A stretch of DNA of 64,000 bases from Eutreptiella sp. 'Long Island Sound 2002' (GCA_964036045.1 OZ038380.1:163997872-164061871); one strand, 5' to 3'. Counted from the stretch's first letter, positions 21,960-34,000 are shown. The notes: generated by a model from the letters alone, not told the origin. Numbers and translations: made by a program.

Positions 21960-23460
21960 CATGGAAAAACATAGATAAATTCATAGGCTCTGCCTTGGAT
22001 ATGTCAGTTCTCAGTTAACTCAGGAAAAGATGATTTGCCTCACATTGAAAGGGGATTAAGGGGTCCACTCCATATCCTGTTTAGGTGTTTGGTTCCATAG
22101 GTCAAAATGTGTTATCACCAGTTTTGGTGGAACCAATACTAAGATAAGAATGCATGGATGCTCAGTGCATCTCTAATACAACTAGAGTATGCCTCAAAGC
22201 AATGGAAAAGCACTTTTTCTTACTCCCCCCTTGTGCTGTGGTGGCCACCACTGTCGCATTTTAGGAAAAAGGGAATTTTTCTTGGCCTTTCCTTGGTTTC
22301 CGGATCTACTTTAAAATACCTATAGTTTCCCTCACACAGAAAAATGGGCGCTCACCATGGCTGGCGCTCTTTTGCTGCTCTGTTTGTAACATTTCCTACA
22401 GAAGACTCAGCGCTCATGGCGCTGCCGGGGCTCCTGTGGCTTGGTTGGGTTAGTTTGGGAGCATGCCAAAACATGTGCATGTGCATCCCTCCCTCCAAGA
22501 CGCAGCGCGACACAAACCCAACGCAAGACACAATATACACACTCGCATGGGTTCTCGTAAACCTGCTGGCGACCTGTGACCTGTCTTAGGGCGAAGGGAG
22601 CCGTGAAGAAATTAAATTGCCCCTTGGTGGGGGCTTGGGTTCTGCTCAGTCTCTCCAGGCTGCTGCGTTTCGGCCAGAACACGGCCTACTCAGCGAGGCT
22701 GCGCGTGGGTATCTGCAGAGGCAGGAATGGGAGAATTATGGACGAATCCACGCCAAAACGAAGCGACGACACCAAAATCCGTCAAATGACGGCCTAGAAT
22801 TTTTCTAAGACGACAAACCTGAGCAGAATCCAATTGTGCATCAGAAGCACATTTTTATAAAAATTATAGTCATCTCTAGATTTTTTAAATCAAGAAATTC
22901 CTACGCATAAAAAGGCGGCGCGCAGGAGCGGCTCCTAGCGAAGCGCCGGAAAATGGAGAAATAATGGAATTATAAACGTATGTCTCACGTAGTCTTGAAA
23001 ATGACGAGACACACATTAATAAATAAACATACAGATTCCACCCACACTAATAGAAGTATCAAAAATCGAAGAATTCGAAATTCAACGAAAAGACTTCAAT
23101 GAATCAGGTATAAACTACAGGTATGCTCGTCTCGTATGCCGCATACACATTGCTCGTCTCGTGTCTCCGTGAACGAGTCTTGTAGCAGCGCAAACAACGA
23201 TAGGACGCGATAGAGGGATTGATTAGAAATATTGCAGATGATTAGAGGTCAGATCAGGGTGATTAGACATACACACAAGTGCATAGCAACGTTCTTCACG
23301 TGCGCCCCTCACTTGCTCTCTCTCTCCAGCGGTAGGTAAGGTGAGTAAGCCCAGGCGGGGCCACCCCCTGGTGGAGTTCGTGATTGTGGTGCGGATGGGC
23401 AGGTTTGCCCAAAACAGTCGAGCATACTCGCGCATGCACACACGCATTAAAGGGTAGGCC
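21960..23460. other. no gene recognised
   Basis: AT-richer sequence with short ORFs (for example 22344-22589 plus strand and 23223-23462 minus strand) that lack domains. It may be intronic or the body of an older element. A short CTCGTCTCGT-containing direct repeat lies at about 23128 and 23154. Confidence 0.4.
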
Positions 23461-23699
23461 ACGCGAAGTGCGCACGGTAAACCTTGTTTAGGTTACCCAG
23501 GGGCTCCTCGGTACGTTCTTTAAGAGAACCTGAGGAGTCCCTTAACGCTTGCTTGCTTGACAGGGGTAGCTGATTCTTCAGCGTGTTTGCGGACAGTGTA
23601 TTATAGGTCACTCTGAGAAGCGTATAATACGTGGAGAGGGGCTTGGTTCCTCCGCCGCAAACGCCCCTTCATTTGCCTTTGCTTTACAGGTGGGCAGGT
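23461..23699. other. left flank of the gypsy insertion
   Basis: Contains an imperfect hairpin GGGGCTCCTCGG / CCTGAGGAGTCCC (23500-23542). Ends with the target duplication CAGGT (23695-23699). With 34463 onward it forms the pre-insertion site, possibly part of an older retroelement whose integrase remnant is at 35249-36580. Confidence 0.4.
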
Positions 23700-24231
23700 T
23701 GAAAGTGCTGCCCTGGGTCGATGTGGGTGCCGGAGGGCTCGGGGCCGGCAAGACCAGTGGGGCAGGCACGCGAGGAGTCTCCCTGGATGTTGTTATTGGG
23801 GTTGGAACCAGAGACACGGACACCAACGGAGGCGAGAGCAGCGACAACAGAAGCAAGGTCCATGCTGATTGTGGTCCGGCAGAAAATCCCAGTCTATGAA
23901 GAAAATTGAGGGGAATTATTCTAAATACATCTGAGTGTCCAAAACTGTCCGAATGAATTTAAATAATCCATTTATGTAAAATTGTATGGCCGATCTGGGC
24001 CGCGAGCGCGCGTCAACGGCAAATGGCGATTCCAGCTAAAATAGCGGAATGCGGCGGATTTACGGGAATTGGACCGCGGAATCAAATCCGGCATATCAGA
24101 AATATATAGGAAATATCCTGTGACTGAGCTGCGAGGCGGCAATTCCGCCGAAGCAAAGAAAATGACCAAAATGTAGCCAATCTGGGCAGAATGTCTGAAA
24201 ATCTGAGCAGATGGGGCTAGCCGCACTTACA
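23700..24231 (-). repeat. 3' LTR (532 bp)
   Basis: Direct repeat of 33931-34462 at a constant offset of 10,231. On the minus strand it starts TGTAAGTGCGGC and ends GCAGCACTTTCA. It carries a copy of the first ~54 gag codons, which cannot continue here because the flank follows at 23699. Confidence 0.95.
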
Positions 24232-24246
24232 CTCCCCCTCCAAAAA
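24232..24246 (-). other. polypurine tract
   Basis: Minus strand TTTTTGGAGGGGGAG directly abutting the 3' LTR; the standard position for the plus-strand DNA primer. Confidence 0.85.
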
Positions 24247-25874
24247 CACACTGGGGTGTGTCGCTACGTCAACGAAGAACGTAGTGCGGGTAAGTCCCAG
24301 AAAAACATAGAAATGTAGCCTCGACGAGGCGAAATCTGCTTGATCTGACCTGAATTGGGCTGAATTGGCACTGAATCAGGGTGGATGAACCTGAAATGAG
24401 ACAGAATGAGAAGTGACGAACAGTCCTCCGTGCAGTAAAACATTAGGTCACGGGCTAAAAAGCATGTAAACGTATCGAGAATCGATACCAAACCATGCAT
24501 TGGTTGAGAATGAGGTAGATTATTGATGGATTGAGTGGGGGGATCAAGAATTGGAGTGACATCTCAGCGCTCTGGCACAGTTTCGCTGTCGCGGGCACGC
24601 TACGGTGTCCTCGCCGAACTCTACATCGTGTTATCCCGCTTTTGTCGTTCTGAAAAGTACAGCATGTGGCTCAGATTTGGCGCATCAGGCGGATGATCAC
24701 AAGATTCAGCAAAATGAGAATGAATTTGGGCAGAGATTGAAGGGATTAAGCAATCACAGAGCGGTAAAACAAATACACATGTAGTCTACAGACCCTAAGT
24801 GCACAGAAGATCATAAGCGTCAACGAAGTTAGGCAAAGCCGTCGACAGATCTTCGAGGAATGATGGGAGATGACAAGGAAATCAACCTAAATTGTCCTAA
24901 CATGAGTAATTTCCCTGAGATGAAGGTGAAATGAAGCGGAATGCGTACAACTGAAACTACCAACACCTTCGTTTAGACTAAAGTTAATATATATTGTCGT
25001 TTATTCAGCTCAATTGTGCTTTCCGGCACGTTGGTTCGCGAGCATCTAACAGATTCTATCAAAATGTGGATCATGTGATGATGCATCATGATGGGACATG
25101 CTGGCCCTGGATCCTTGGCATGTAACGCGCCGAAGGTTCGCTGAAGGCACTTTACTGACAGTATATAACTGAGAGACACCGAATTTACAGTGGCGGTGGT
25201 GTCAATCGACTTGGACAAGGCCAATCTTTCGATGAAGTCCCACAAGACACTTGGATTCACCATTCTCGACAGTTTCTGGTCGAATTGAGCTCACATTGGC
25301 GTGTGCCAAAAATACAACGAAGCTTACGGACTTCAGAGGTTGCTGTTAGAAGTCCCTAGAGCTCCTAGATGAAGATTGTCTGAACAATTGACGTCTGGGT
25401 TTCGTGCAACAGTGGCAGAATGATGGACAAACCTGAGAAATTCAAGGTAAATTTGAGGATCCTGGATCTGAATCTGGACTTTGGCGTCAGCATCACAGCA
25501 AATGAAGGTGAGATCTGAGTTCCTGGCGTCGCCTCTAGGGCAGCCAGTACTACAGGGGTTGCCTGTAGGGGTGAATGTCGCTGCGCAGCGTTTTGATTAT
25601 GTACATTTGCTTCCATCTGCACGAGTAGCCAAATTCCAAAGATGCACAGACCAACAGAGACAAGATTACCCCGAATCTGCCTGAATTAAGCCTGAGTTTG
25701 GTTTTTTCTGAACACGGCAGCACACTCCGTCAGCGTTTCTACGCCTTGTCTGCCGAACGGAGACCAAAGAAAAGTTGATTGACGTCAAATTATCAAACAT
25801 TCGCAGTTCTCCACATCATGACATAAACAGAAAGAATGAACAGTGGGTTGAGCAGAATGTGGTAGGATGGCTTC
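24247..25874 (-). other. 3' untranslated region of the gypsy element
   Basis: 1.6 kb between the pol stop and the PPT. Open frames such as 24973-25263 (minus) show no envelope-like features (no signal peptide or membrane segment evident). No gene assigned. Confidence 0.6.
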
Positions 25875-28800
25875 TCAATTCGGCCAAGCACGAATACAGG
25901 TGACCACCAACCTGTCTGGTCGGGCCCTGGTACGGCTTGGGCGCTGCAAATCAGCGGCCGAACTCGAAGCTTGGTCCTCATTTGGCTCCTGGGCTGGCCT
26001 GACCACAGGAGGGGGGATCGACGGATCAGCCCTGGAATGTGGCTGCTGAGGGCCGTAAAAGGCTGGATCTCGATTCACCACAGGTCGTTTTCCGTCGCTC
26101 TCCACTTGTCTGTCTGGTTTCGACAAACAATCTGTCAGGAGTACACCAATTTCGGGGTGCTTCTTGAGGAAGTCTATGAACCCCTTGGTGTATCCATGGA
26201 CAAAAGATTGGGCTGGTTCCCAGTTGTTGTGACTGGAATCAAAGCCCCTCCACTCACACAAAAATTCCCATTCGCCCTTGGCGTCACGTCTTGCTTCAAC
26301 AATCCTCTTGAGTTCGTACTTTCCCCCTTCGATTACCCGATCGGACAAGTGTTTTGCAGTCCAAAAAAGAGGTTTAACTCGATCCTTAGGGGAGGGGATC
26401 TCTCTCTTGAGGCGATCGCCCGAAACGTCAATTTCCCTGCTGACATCCACACGGATCCTCCACCTGTTCTCCCCAAGACGTGCTGTAACAGCAAATGGCC
26501 CCTCCCACAAGGGAAGAAGCTTGTCATCTCCGTCCAGGGTGGTTTCGGATTTTCGAAGCCAAACTCGATCATCGACTTCAAAATTGTGGGGGTTTTTTCG
26601 ACCTTGATTTTGAACCCAAAGCCAGTCAGCTTGATGCTTTTCGATTAATTTCGACACAGATTTATCTGCTCGTTGGACTTCGTCCAAAAACAGCGAAGCA
26701 TCCTTACAGGGGCGAGGATTATTCAACGGCATGTTCCACCAACACTTCTTTCGTCCAAAGACAATTTCATTTGGAGAAAGGCCATGATACAAAGGCGTGT
26801 TGTGGTAACGGCGAAGCAATGCGAAGAGAACTTCAAGCCAGTGGAAATCCTTCTCACTCGCGAGCTCCTTACGAAGCATATTTATAACAGAGCGGCCGGC
26901 TCTTTCGCCAGGCAGCGCTCGATGCGAGTGGATTTCACACCTGAGGTGGTGGATTCCAAGGCGAGCACACAATTCTCTCCACCATTCGGAGGTGTACTCT
27001 TTGCCTGAGTCCGTGACCACCTCGGATGGGACGTCCCAGCCTCCCATCCAGGTCTGCGCGCACCACTTGGCGGCAGCCTTGCCAGTCATCGACTCAATGT
27101 TGCAAGGCAACACTTGAATGTAGCCGGAATGACGGCACTGAATAAGGAGCACACCATTGACTTTTTTGTTAGTCCAATGGCACTCTTCGTCATCGAGCTC
27201 ACCGAGATAGAAGAAATCACTGGTGACTCTGTTAAAGAGACGCTCCGGAATAGGATGAGGCCTCAGATGGCCGTGCTTCTTCGCGCTGGGAGGCGTCGAG
27301 ACTGCACATTGGGCACATCCGGCAGCTACTTTCATGCAATGAGTGTAGAGCCTCGATCCAAACAACCTATGCTTAATCATCGACCACAGTCGACGGCCAT
27401 GTGCGTGGGGGGACTCCCATTTGTGCCACCAGTTTAACACTCGGGGGGCTAGGGCGTCTGGCACACACAATTTACCCTCCATCCACAGCTTCCCCCCATC
27501 CAACGAGTACTCAGGAAAAATCCCATCCCTGTGAGCATCTTTGGATTTGAGATTTCCAAAGACCTCTTTAAACATGGGATCCTGCAGGTAATCGGACGTC
27601 CAGTCTCGGATGATAAGGGAATCCTTAGGCAGGGGTGGAGTTTTGGCCGGATCTCGGCGCTTAATGCCCTCGATCAACCGAAATCGATTTACTCGTCGGG
27701 TGTAGTCAAACCGTTTCACACTCCCTGTGGAGGGATCGGTGACATTTTCCACGACTTTCATCGTTTTGGTGCAGATCTCGTGAGCATGCGCCGGATCTGT
27801 GATGGCCGTGATGTCGTGACACGGCAATGCGTGCTGTTTAACAGCGCACTGCATGCATGCACGTCGAATGAGTTTCTTTTCTTCCTGATCCCATTCGATG
27901 ATGACATGGCGGTCCTGCTCCGTACCATGGATGTTGGTACTTTGCAGCCCCTCTGAGGCGGGGTAAGCCCATCGGCTCAGAGCATCCGCTACCGTGTTAT
28001 GTTTACCAGGCAAATACGACACATGGAGGTCAAACAGGGAGAGAAATTCGTGCCATCTGGCCCGTCGACCAGCTGGGCTCGCGACAGTATCAATGTGTTC
28101 GGTGGCCCAATACTCCAGAGATCGATGATCCGTCAGGACCTCGACTCGATTGGTGCCAACCCACGATTGGTACTTTTTTAGAGCACAAATTATGGCATAC
28201 GTTTCTTGCTCACGCGGCGACCATTGCATTTGGCGTGGGGCTAGCTTCCGTGACCAAAATGCAAGAGGGTAATGATCGCCGGTGGCTTCATCAACCTGTT
28301 CAAGGACAGCTCCGATCGCGTACCTAGATGCGTCGGTTCTAATGTAGAAGGGTCGGTCAAATTGGGGCACATGCAACGTGGCGACTTCGCAGAGGGCTGC
28401 CTTCAAGTGATGGAAGGCCTCCTCGCACTCGTCAGTCCACTTGACACGAACCTTTGAACCTGCCTTGCCTGCATCTCTCCCTACCTTCAGTAATTCAGTG
28501 AGGGGGGCAGCAAATTTGGCATAATTCGGCACAAAAGTGTGATAAAAATTGCAACAACCCAGGAATCCTCTCAACTCCGTGATCGTCTCAGGGCGCTTCC
28601 ACTTCTGAATAGCGACGAGCTTCCCTGGACTGGGTCGTCGAGTGCCATTCTCAAGGAGAGAACCACAAAATTCGACTGATTTTAAAAATAATTTTCCCTT
28701 CTTTGGCCCACAGATCAGCTGATTGGCGTCAAGAATATCCAAAACTTGGTTCAGCTGCTTCTCATGTAGGGCCACCAGCTCGGCTTCGGTCAGTCCCTCC

Positions 28801-31058
28801 CCCTCCGTCGCGATGATTATGTCATCTATGTACACACTCACGAAGGCACGAAGCTCAGGATGGGTTGTGAACAGCACATCCTCCATCATTCTTTGAAAAA
28901 ATGAGGGGGCGTTCTTCAATCCCATGGGCATGACGGTCCACTGGACTGGGCCACATGGCGTGCACATACAGGTAAGAGGTCTGCTGTCCTTCCTCAACGG
29001 CATTTGGTGAAAGCCGTGACGGAGATCCAGCACAGAGAACAAACGACCTCTTGCCCTCTTGGCGATTTCCTCCTCAATGAGGGGCAGGGGGTGTGAATCC
29101 GCCTTTGTTTCGGCGTTGAGATTACGAAAATCAACCACCATTCGCCAACCATCAATGGTGTTCTGGTCTGCAGGCGGTGGCTTCGGGACTGTGAAGGGTG
29201 AACAGCACCATTCGCTGGTCATACAACCCTCAAGCCAACCAAATTCCCTGAGATTTCTCTCGATGATTTTTCTGAGAATCTCATGTTTGTGTCCATGATT
29301 TTCATAAGGGCGCTGTTTTTTTGCCTTGTACCCTTCACGAAGCTCGATGAAGGCTTCACCGAACTGTCCACGGACAGGGGGATCTTTGATCAACTTTCCT
29401 GAAAGGGTTGTATCCTTCCGTTCCTCAAAAATCTTTTCTCTTGACCTCGAACACAATTCAGTGTCCACCTGATCGCCAGGAATTACTGTCGAAAAAACTT
29501 TGGCGACTTCTTCGGCTTTGGCAGGCAGAATCTTCTTACGGATGTCCCTAAACAGGTCCGTATCAACTGCCTCCTGAAGATAGGTGGGTCGTGTGCCGAA
29601 ATCCCAGAGATTTTCCTCGCGATCCAGCTCCTCGAAAGGATCCATGAAAGCTTCCACAGGGGGTTTTTCATAAAAAACTCTGAATTTGCGGCGCGATTGG
29701 GGATTTTTCCTCGCCCGTGCACTGAAGATTCTTTTCGATGTCGACCGTATGGGTGAAGAGGGAGCCGAGGCGGATCCATTGGTCGTTGAATCACCTTGGG
29801 TATCTGACGAACAAAAATCAGAAAAAATAGATTCATCATCAGTACCACGCTCAACCTCAGATTCAGACCCAACACAGGAATCTGTACTAGAATCAGCAGA
29901 ATTAGAGTCAGAAAGCTTTCCATCCACCAGGAATGCAAGCGAACTCCAGGAGCGCTGTGGCAGGGGACCTGTGTCGTCTCTGGCATACAGCTTAATCTTC
30001 CTGGGAAGTTCGATGTAATCTACACAAATGTCCTGTAATTCCTGAAACCAAGGCTTGTCGTCCCACAAGGGCACAACCAAAATTGCCTGGGTTTTATCTT
30101 GCTTGATTTTGTGGATGACCTGCTGGATTAAGTGAAACGGAGGATTAATCCACAACTTCTTGTCCCATCTGTGGGTCCAAGCGTCGCTGAAGTGCTTGTC
30201 AAAGCGCTTGTTCGTGCGGTTAGCAAATGCATCATACTGGGGCCAAAAAGAATGGTGTTCATGAAAGTATTCACAAATTGCATCGCGCCATTTGTCGACA
30301 ACTCTGTAAGATGAAGAGTGCCAGCGCGAAGGGCGTCGTGGCTGGGAGTCCCTACGAAGACATTCTAACTCTTGGGAGTAATCGGCACTCCCATTCACCT
30401 CTGCAATGGTGACATCTTCACCAAATTTTGGTGTCACTTTTTGCTTCAAAAATTCTTCTGCACTTTTAAACCCTGCGTGCAAAAAACGAAATTCAGGACG
30501 CTCCAAGGGACCTGACTCCAGCAAAAAACAACGACGATGACCTACGGGCGCTACCCTGTTCTTGCGAAGCCAAGGATGCCCCAAATAAAGGTCATATTTT
30601 ATGTCAGCACGGTAGAAGTAGTCATCCTTAAGGACAACTTCTTCCACATTTTGCTCTTCCCAAAGGTCTTGAGCGACCAAATGGGTTGATATATAACAAC
30701 CGCGTTGCCCACCTGCGAGAGAATGTCCAGAAACTCCCTCGAGGGTAACAGGATGAGGCGACTCGAACACGCAGTCGTCGGGTAAGAATGCATTGGATTG
30801 GAGATTTACCTCCGATCCATTATCACACAAACAAGTGGCGAGGTGGAAATTTCCCTTGCAATCAGAGACCCACAGCTTTGTGACAAACTGACGAGCCCTG
30901 TGCTTGGACTGTACACCAACCTCGTCCACTACAGCAGAAGGATCCGTCACCGGATCCAGGGGAGAGGAGACAAGCGACCCTACATCAAGTAATGGTCGAT
31001 CAGGAATTTGGGGATCATGCCTGAAATCGCCTGGGGAGGGGCGATTTTCGTGGCTCCC
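25875..31058 (-). CDS. pol: protease, MTase-like, RT, RNase H, integrase, chromodomain
   Basis: Open from directly after the gag UAG to the stop at 25875-25877, in gag's frame. No ATG lies near the start, so expression as Gag-Pol is likely. Numbering from the GTG at 30950: protease CDNGSEV (42-48; DNG where D-S/T-G is usual) and LGHPWL (123-128). A domain at ~205-345 has DAFANRTN (240-247) and NPPF (269-272). RT has SVLDLRHGF (Asp642) and YIDD (707-710). RNase H has RTDAS (Asp873) and ends near DALSRW (989-994). Integrase has an HHCC-type finger ending CAQC (1212-1215) and acidic residues Asp1245, Asp1314 and Glu1349. The chromodomain at ~1544-1600 contains CEWRGFDSSHNNWEP. It should direct reverse transcription and chromatin-targeted integration. 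No frame damage is visible. Confidence 0.95.
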   Translation of the reverse strand, partial: GSHENRPSPGDFRHDPQIPDRPLLDVGSLVSSPLDPVTDPSAVVDEVGVQSKHRARQFVTKLWVSDCKGNFHLATCLCDNGSEVNLQSNAFLPDDCVFESPHPVTLEGVSGHSLAGGQRGCYISTHLVAQDLWEEQNVEEVVLKDDYFYRADIKYDLYLGHPWLRKNRVAPVGHRRCFLLESGPLERPEFRFLHAGFKSAEEFLKQKVTPKFGEDVTIAEVNGSADYSQELECLRRDSQPRRPSRWHSSSYRVVDKWRDAICEYFHEHHSFWPQYDAFANRTNKRFDKHFSDAWTHRWDKKLWINPPFHLIQQVIHKIKQDKTQAILVVPLWDDKPWFQELQDICVDYIELPRKIKLYARDDTGPLPQRSWSSLAFLVDGKLSDSNSADSSTDSCVGSESEVERGTDDESIFSDFCSSDTQGDSTTNGSASAPSSPIRSTSKRIFSARARKNPQSRRKFRVFYEKPPVEAFMDPFEELDREENLWDFGTRPTYLQEAVDTDLFRDIRKKILPAKAEEVAKVFSTVIPGDQVDTELCSRSREKIFEERKDTTLSGKLIKDPPVRGQFGEAFIELREGYKAKKQRPYENHGHKHEILRKIIERNLREFGWLEGCMTSEWCCSPFTVPKPPPADQNTIDGWRMVVDFRNLNAETKADSHPLPLIEEEIAKRARGRLFSVLDLRHGFHQMPLRKDSRPLTCMCTPCGPVQWTVMPMGLKNAPSFFQRMMEDVLFTTHPELRAFVSVYIDDIIIATEGEGLTEAELVALHEKQLNQVLDILDANQLICGPKKGKLFLKSVEFCGSLLENGTRRPSPGKLVAIQKWKRPETITELRGFLGCCNFYHTFVPNYAKFAAPLTELLKVGRDAGKAGSKVRVKWTDECEEAFHHLKAALCEVATLHVPQFDRPFYIRTDASRYAIGAVLEQVDEATGDHYPLAFWSRKLAPRQMQWSPREQETYAIICALKKYQSWVGTNRVEVLTDHRSLEYWATEHIDTVASPAGRRARWHEFLSLFDLHVSYLPGKHNTVADALSRWAYPASEGLQSTNIHGTEQDRHVIIEWDQEEKKLIRRACMQCAVKQHALPCHDITAITDPAHAHEICTKTMKVVENVTDPSTGSVKRFDYTRRVNRFRLIEGIKRRDPAKTPPLPKDSLIIRDWTSDYLQDPMFKEVFGNLKSKDAHRDGIFPEYSLDGGKLWMEGKLCVPDALAPRVLNWWHKWESPHAHGRRLWSMIKHRLFGSRLYTHCMKVAAGCAQCAVSTPPSAKKHGHLRPHPIPERLFNRVTSDFFYLGELDDEECHWTNKKVNGVLLIQCRHSGYIQVLPCNIESMTGKAAAKWCAQTWMGGWDVPSEVVTDSGKEYTSEWWRELCARLGIHHLRCEIHSHRALPGERAGRSVINMLRKELASEKDFHWLEVLFALLRRYHNTPLYHGLSPNEIVFGRKKCWWNMPLNNPRPCKDASLFLDEVQRADKSVSKLIEKHQADWLWVQNQGRKNPHNFEVDDRVWLRKSETTLDGDDKLLPLWEGPFAVTARLGENRWRIRVDVSREIDVSGDRLKREIPSPKDRVKPLFWTAKHLSDRVIEGGKYELKRIVEARRDAKGEWEFLCEWRGFDSSHNNWEPAQSFVHGYTKGFIDFLKKHPEIGVLLTDCLSKPDRQVESDGKRPVVNRDPAFYGPQQPHSRADPSIPPPVVRPAQEPNEDQASSSAADLQRPSRTRARPDRLVVTCIRAWPN

Positions 31059-31061
31059 CTA
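31024..31061 (-). promoter_or_regulatory. gag-pol UAG readthrough signal with potential pseudoknot
   Basis: Gag ends at UAG (31061-31059) and the same frame is open downstream. On the minus strand an 8-bp hairpin AAATCGCC/GGCGATTT (31047-31040 with 31031-31024) starts 11 bases after the stop. Its loop CCTCCCCA contains CTCCCC (31038-31033), complementary to GGGGAG (31059-31054), which begins with the G of UAG. The two helices form an H-type pseudoknot arrangement. Readthrough with a downstream pseudoknot is known from gammaretroviruses and the yeast element Tca2. Confidence 0.7.
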
Positions 31062-34000
31062 GGCGTTCTGACCTCCAGCTGCTGCGTTAACGTTGTGAAC
31101 ACAGCCTGATTCGTCGATCCATTCATCCTGGAACGGATCATCCGCTGGATTCAGAGCGTTTTCGACGTAATCTCGATCCGCATCAGACACCTGGTCTGCA
31201 CCTGAGACCTGATCCACACGATGGTTGCCCTTTCCTCGCCCACGGCCACGGCCGCCGGATGATGGGCCACCACCGTCGCCACGCCCTCTGCCCTTACCAG
31301 AGAAGGGGGTTCCCGAAGGATTTCCCTTACCCTTACCCTGTGATCCTGGAGCATTTCCTTTGTTTTGACCGGATTGAGGGGTTTGGCCTGGATTTCGATT
31401 TCCGCCTCCGGCGTTGAAATTTGGACCTGTCTGACCATTCGGCTGCCCACCGGAACCGGATGGAGTCCGATTCCCTTTGCCTTGGGACCCGCCAGGGCCT
31501 CCGGTGTTTTTGTTTCCACCGGAGGGGGTCGAATTACCCTTTCCCCCCTTGGCACCATGCACCTGTCTGTCATTCCTGTCTGAATTCTGAGGATTACTGA
31601 CATTTTCGCCAATCACCTTGTGATCGTAAGCAGACCATCGGTGATTAGCAGTGGAATGCGTCTTAGCTCGGTTCGTAGAACCTAGAAGCAGACAGATGCT
31701 ACAATGATCCTGAACATTCCGGGTGTCATTCACCTTTTTGTTGCCCTTTTGGGCCCCATTTTGGGTGTTTTGCTGGGTATTCCTGTTTCCTCCAAGACCC
31801 TCATGGAAACTTTGATTGGCGGCGTCAGCGAGCCTCTCAACCTCTTCCCACAGTTCCTGCGGAGTGAACGAAAACACCCAGTTCCTGGCCTTCAGGCGAT
31901 TGCCATGGAAACTTACTCCCCTATTGAGAACTTGGACAAACAAGTCCCGATCCTCGTGTTCATTGAACTTGATTTTCCACGTGTTTTCAGTGAATTTCAC
32001 CTTGGTAAACGACGTGGGGGCGCACTTTTGAAGTGCCTCCCTGACGGTAAACCGGTTCGCCGAGGCGTCAAAGCCATCGATCTCCGCCCACCAGGTCTTG
32101 ACCTTTTCTTCGGACTGTCGATTCCGAAGGGTGGCGGCGGTTTCTGAGGGGATTTTGTCAAAAATCAGATTTTTCAGCTCGGCACTAGAAAATTTTTCGC
32201 CTGAATGTTCAGATTCTTCTACGAGATTCCAGAAGCGCTGTCTCTTGTCCTGCACCTCATGCAAGATTAATCGAGAAAACGAAGGAAAATTCTTCAACAT
32301 CTGGTGGTAATGGTCCTCTGGCAGTCGAGATCCACGTACCTCCAACTGTTCCCACACCTCATCAAAGGTAAGGGGGGAACTTGAATCTTCACGATCACTC
32401 CAGGTTCTGAGCCATGTATTGGCCGGCGCTCCCTCAAGGCAGTCCAGAAGGGCCATCAGGAACTGATCATCCTGGAGTTTTTGAGTCTTAACCCACAGTT
32501 TAAATTCCCGTTGGAACTGAGGCCAACGTCTGGGGTTCCCATTATACTTTGGTTGCTTGGCAACCTGACGGAGTCGCAATGAAGTGGGATTTAGGAGTGA
32601 ATCCAGCCCAACACCGGCCGTAATGGTAGACACCTTGGCGGCATCATTAGCCACACCAGCTCCGGCGAGGGTCTGGGCGAGCAACATCTGGGCAATTGCA
32701 TTGGAATCAACAGCAGGAAGGGTAGTTCGGGAGGCAGTTCTTTTGGCATTCTGTACCTCAGTCCTAGCCTTCGCCGATCTACTCTGAGATCGAGAGATTG
32801 TAACCCTTTCCTTTAACTTAGTCCTGCTGATTCGTGCATCGGTGGTCTTAGAGTCCACCGAAGGAGCAATCGAAAAAATTTCTGTCGCCTCCTCCGACGG
32901 ATCTGTTGCCTGATCCACCGATGATGCGCCCTCAGACCTCATGTGGGTCTTGAAAAGATCTTTAATTCCCAAAGTCTGAATGATGAGTTGCATTTGATCT
33001 TTGAGCAATTGGAGCTCAGAGTCTCGCTGTGATCTGCAAGAGCAGTCGGCAGGACAGTACATACCGTGTCCTGAAGGACCTGAGCAGGCTGTCGGACCGC
33101 TAATCTCAGTGGTTCGCAGCCAGGAGTCCACTTGGGGAGCTCCTTCAGTCCTAATTTCCAGGCTTGCCTGCCTAGCTGCCTCTAAGATTCCTTCCTCAAC
33201 CGCGGCGGCTAGATCGTCGCGGATGGAGACAGAGGGATGGGGGGCGGAGGGCCCGGCAACCGGTGCCTTAGTCTTCTCCTTCGGGAAGGGGCTTGCCTCC
33301 CAGATCTGCAAGAAAATGGGAAAAGATTCATCCTCTTGAGAACACCACCACATCCTGGTATTAATTTCTTCTTGAAGAAGGAAAAAATATTCAAATAAAA
33401 ATTCGGAGGCGATTCTTTCTTGTCCTATCAGCCTAGACGTGGCTAATAGACACAGGGCCTCAAGCGCCTCAAGGTTACGGGTCACTTCCGGCGACAAATG
33501 GTTGTCCCATTGTGCCCATGAGGCTGGTCGATTGAAGGTAGGTACCTCACCTGGACCACCCATCTCAATGTCGTCAATTTCGGCATCGATGGTCTCGAAA
33601 TGTGGACATTGGTAGGGAGTATTGGTCCCCGCCAAGTCCGTAAGCTCCACCGGAGCGTTGCCATTAGCGTAAGCTGGGAGATTCCAGCTGCTTGATGGCC
33701 AATTTCGACTGGGATCTTGATTGTAATCTGGGCCTCCACAGCTGCTGATTTGGGTCCTTCTTGGGCAATTTGGGCTTGCGCAAGGCATTCCTCTCAAGGC
33801 CTCGTTCGCACAGCACCACGGGAGCGTGATGGTTACTTCTCCGGAGGTTGCGGAGTCTACGGGGCCGTACTGAGGGGCTAGCTGTGGTTGGGACACCAAA
33901 GGAACAACATTCAGGTAGCCTCTGCTACCATGAAAGTGCTGCCCTGGGTCGATGTGGGTGCCGGAGGGCTCGGGGCCGGCAAGACCAGTGGGGCAGGCAC

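Noticed and set aside
24247-25874. Envelope gene in the gypsy element
   Set aside because: No open frame with signal peptide or membrane anchor between pol and the PPT.
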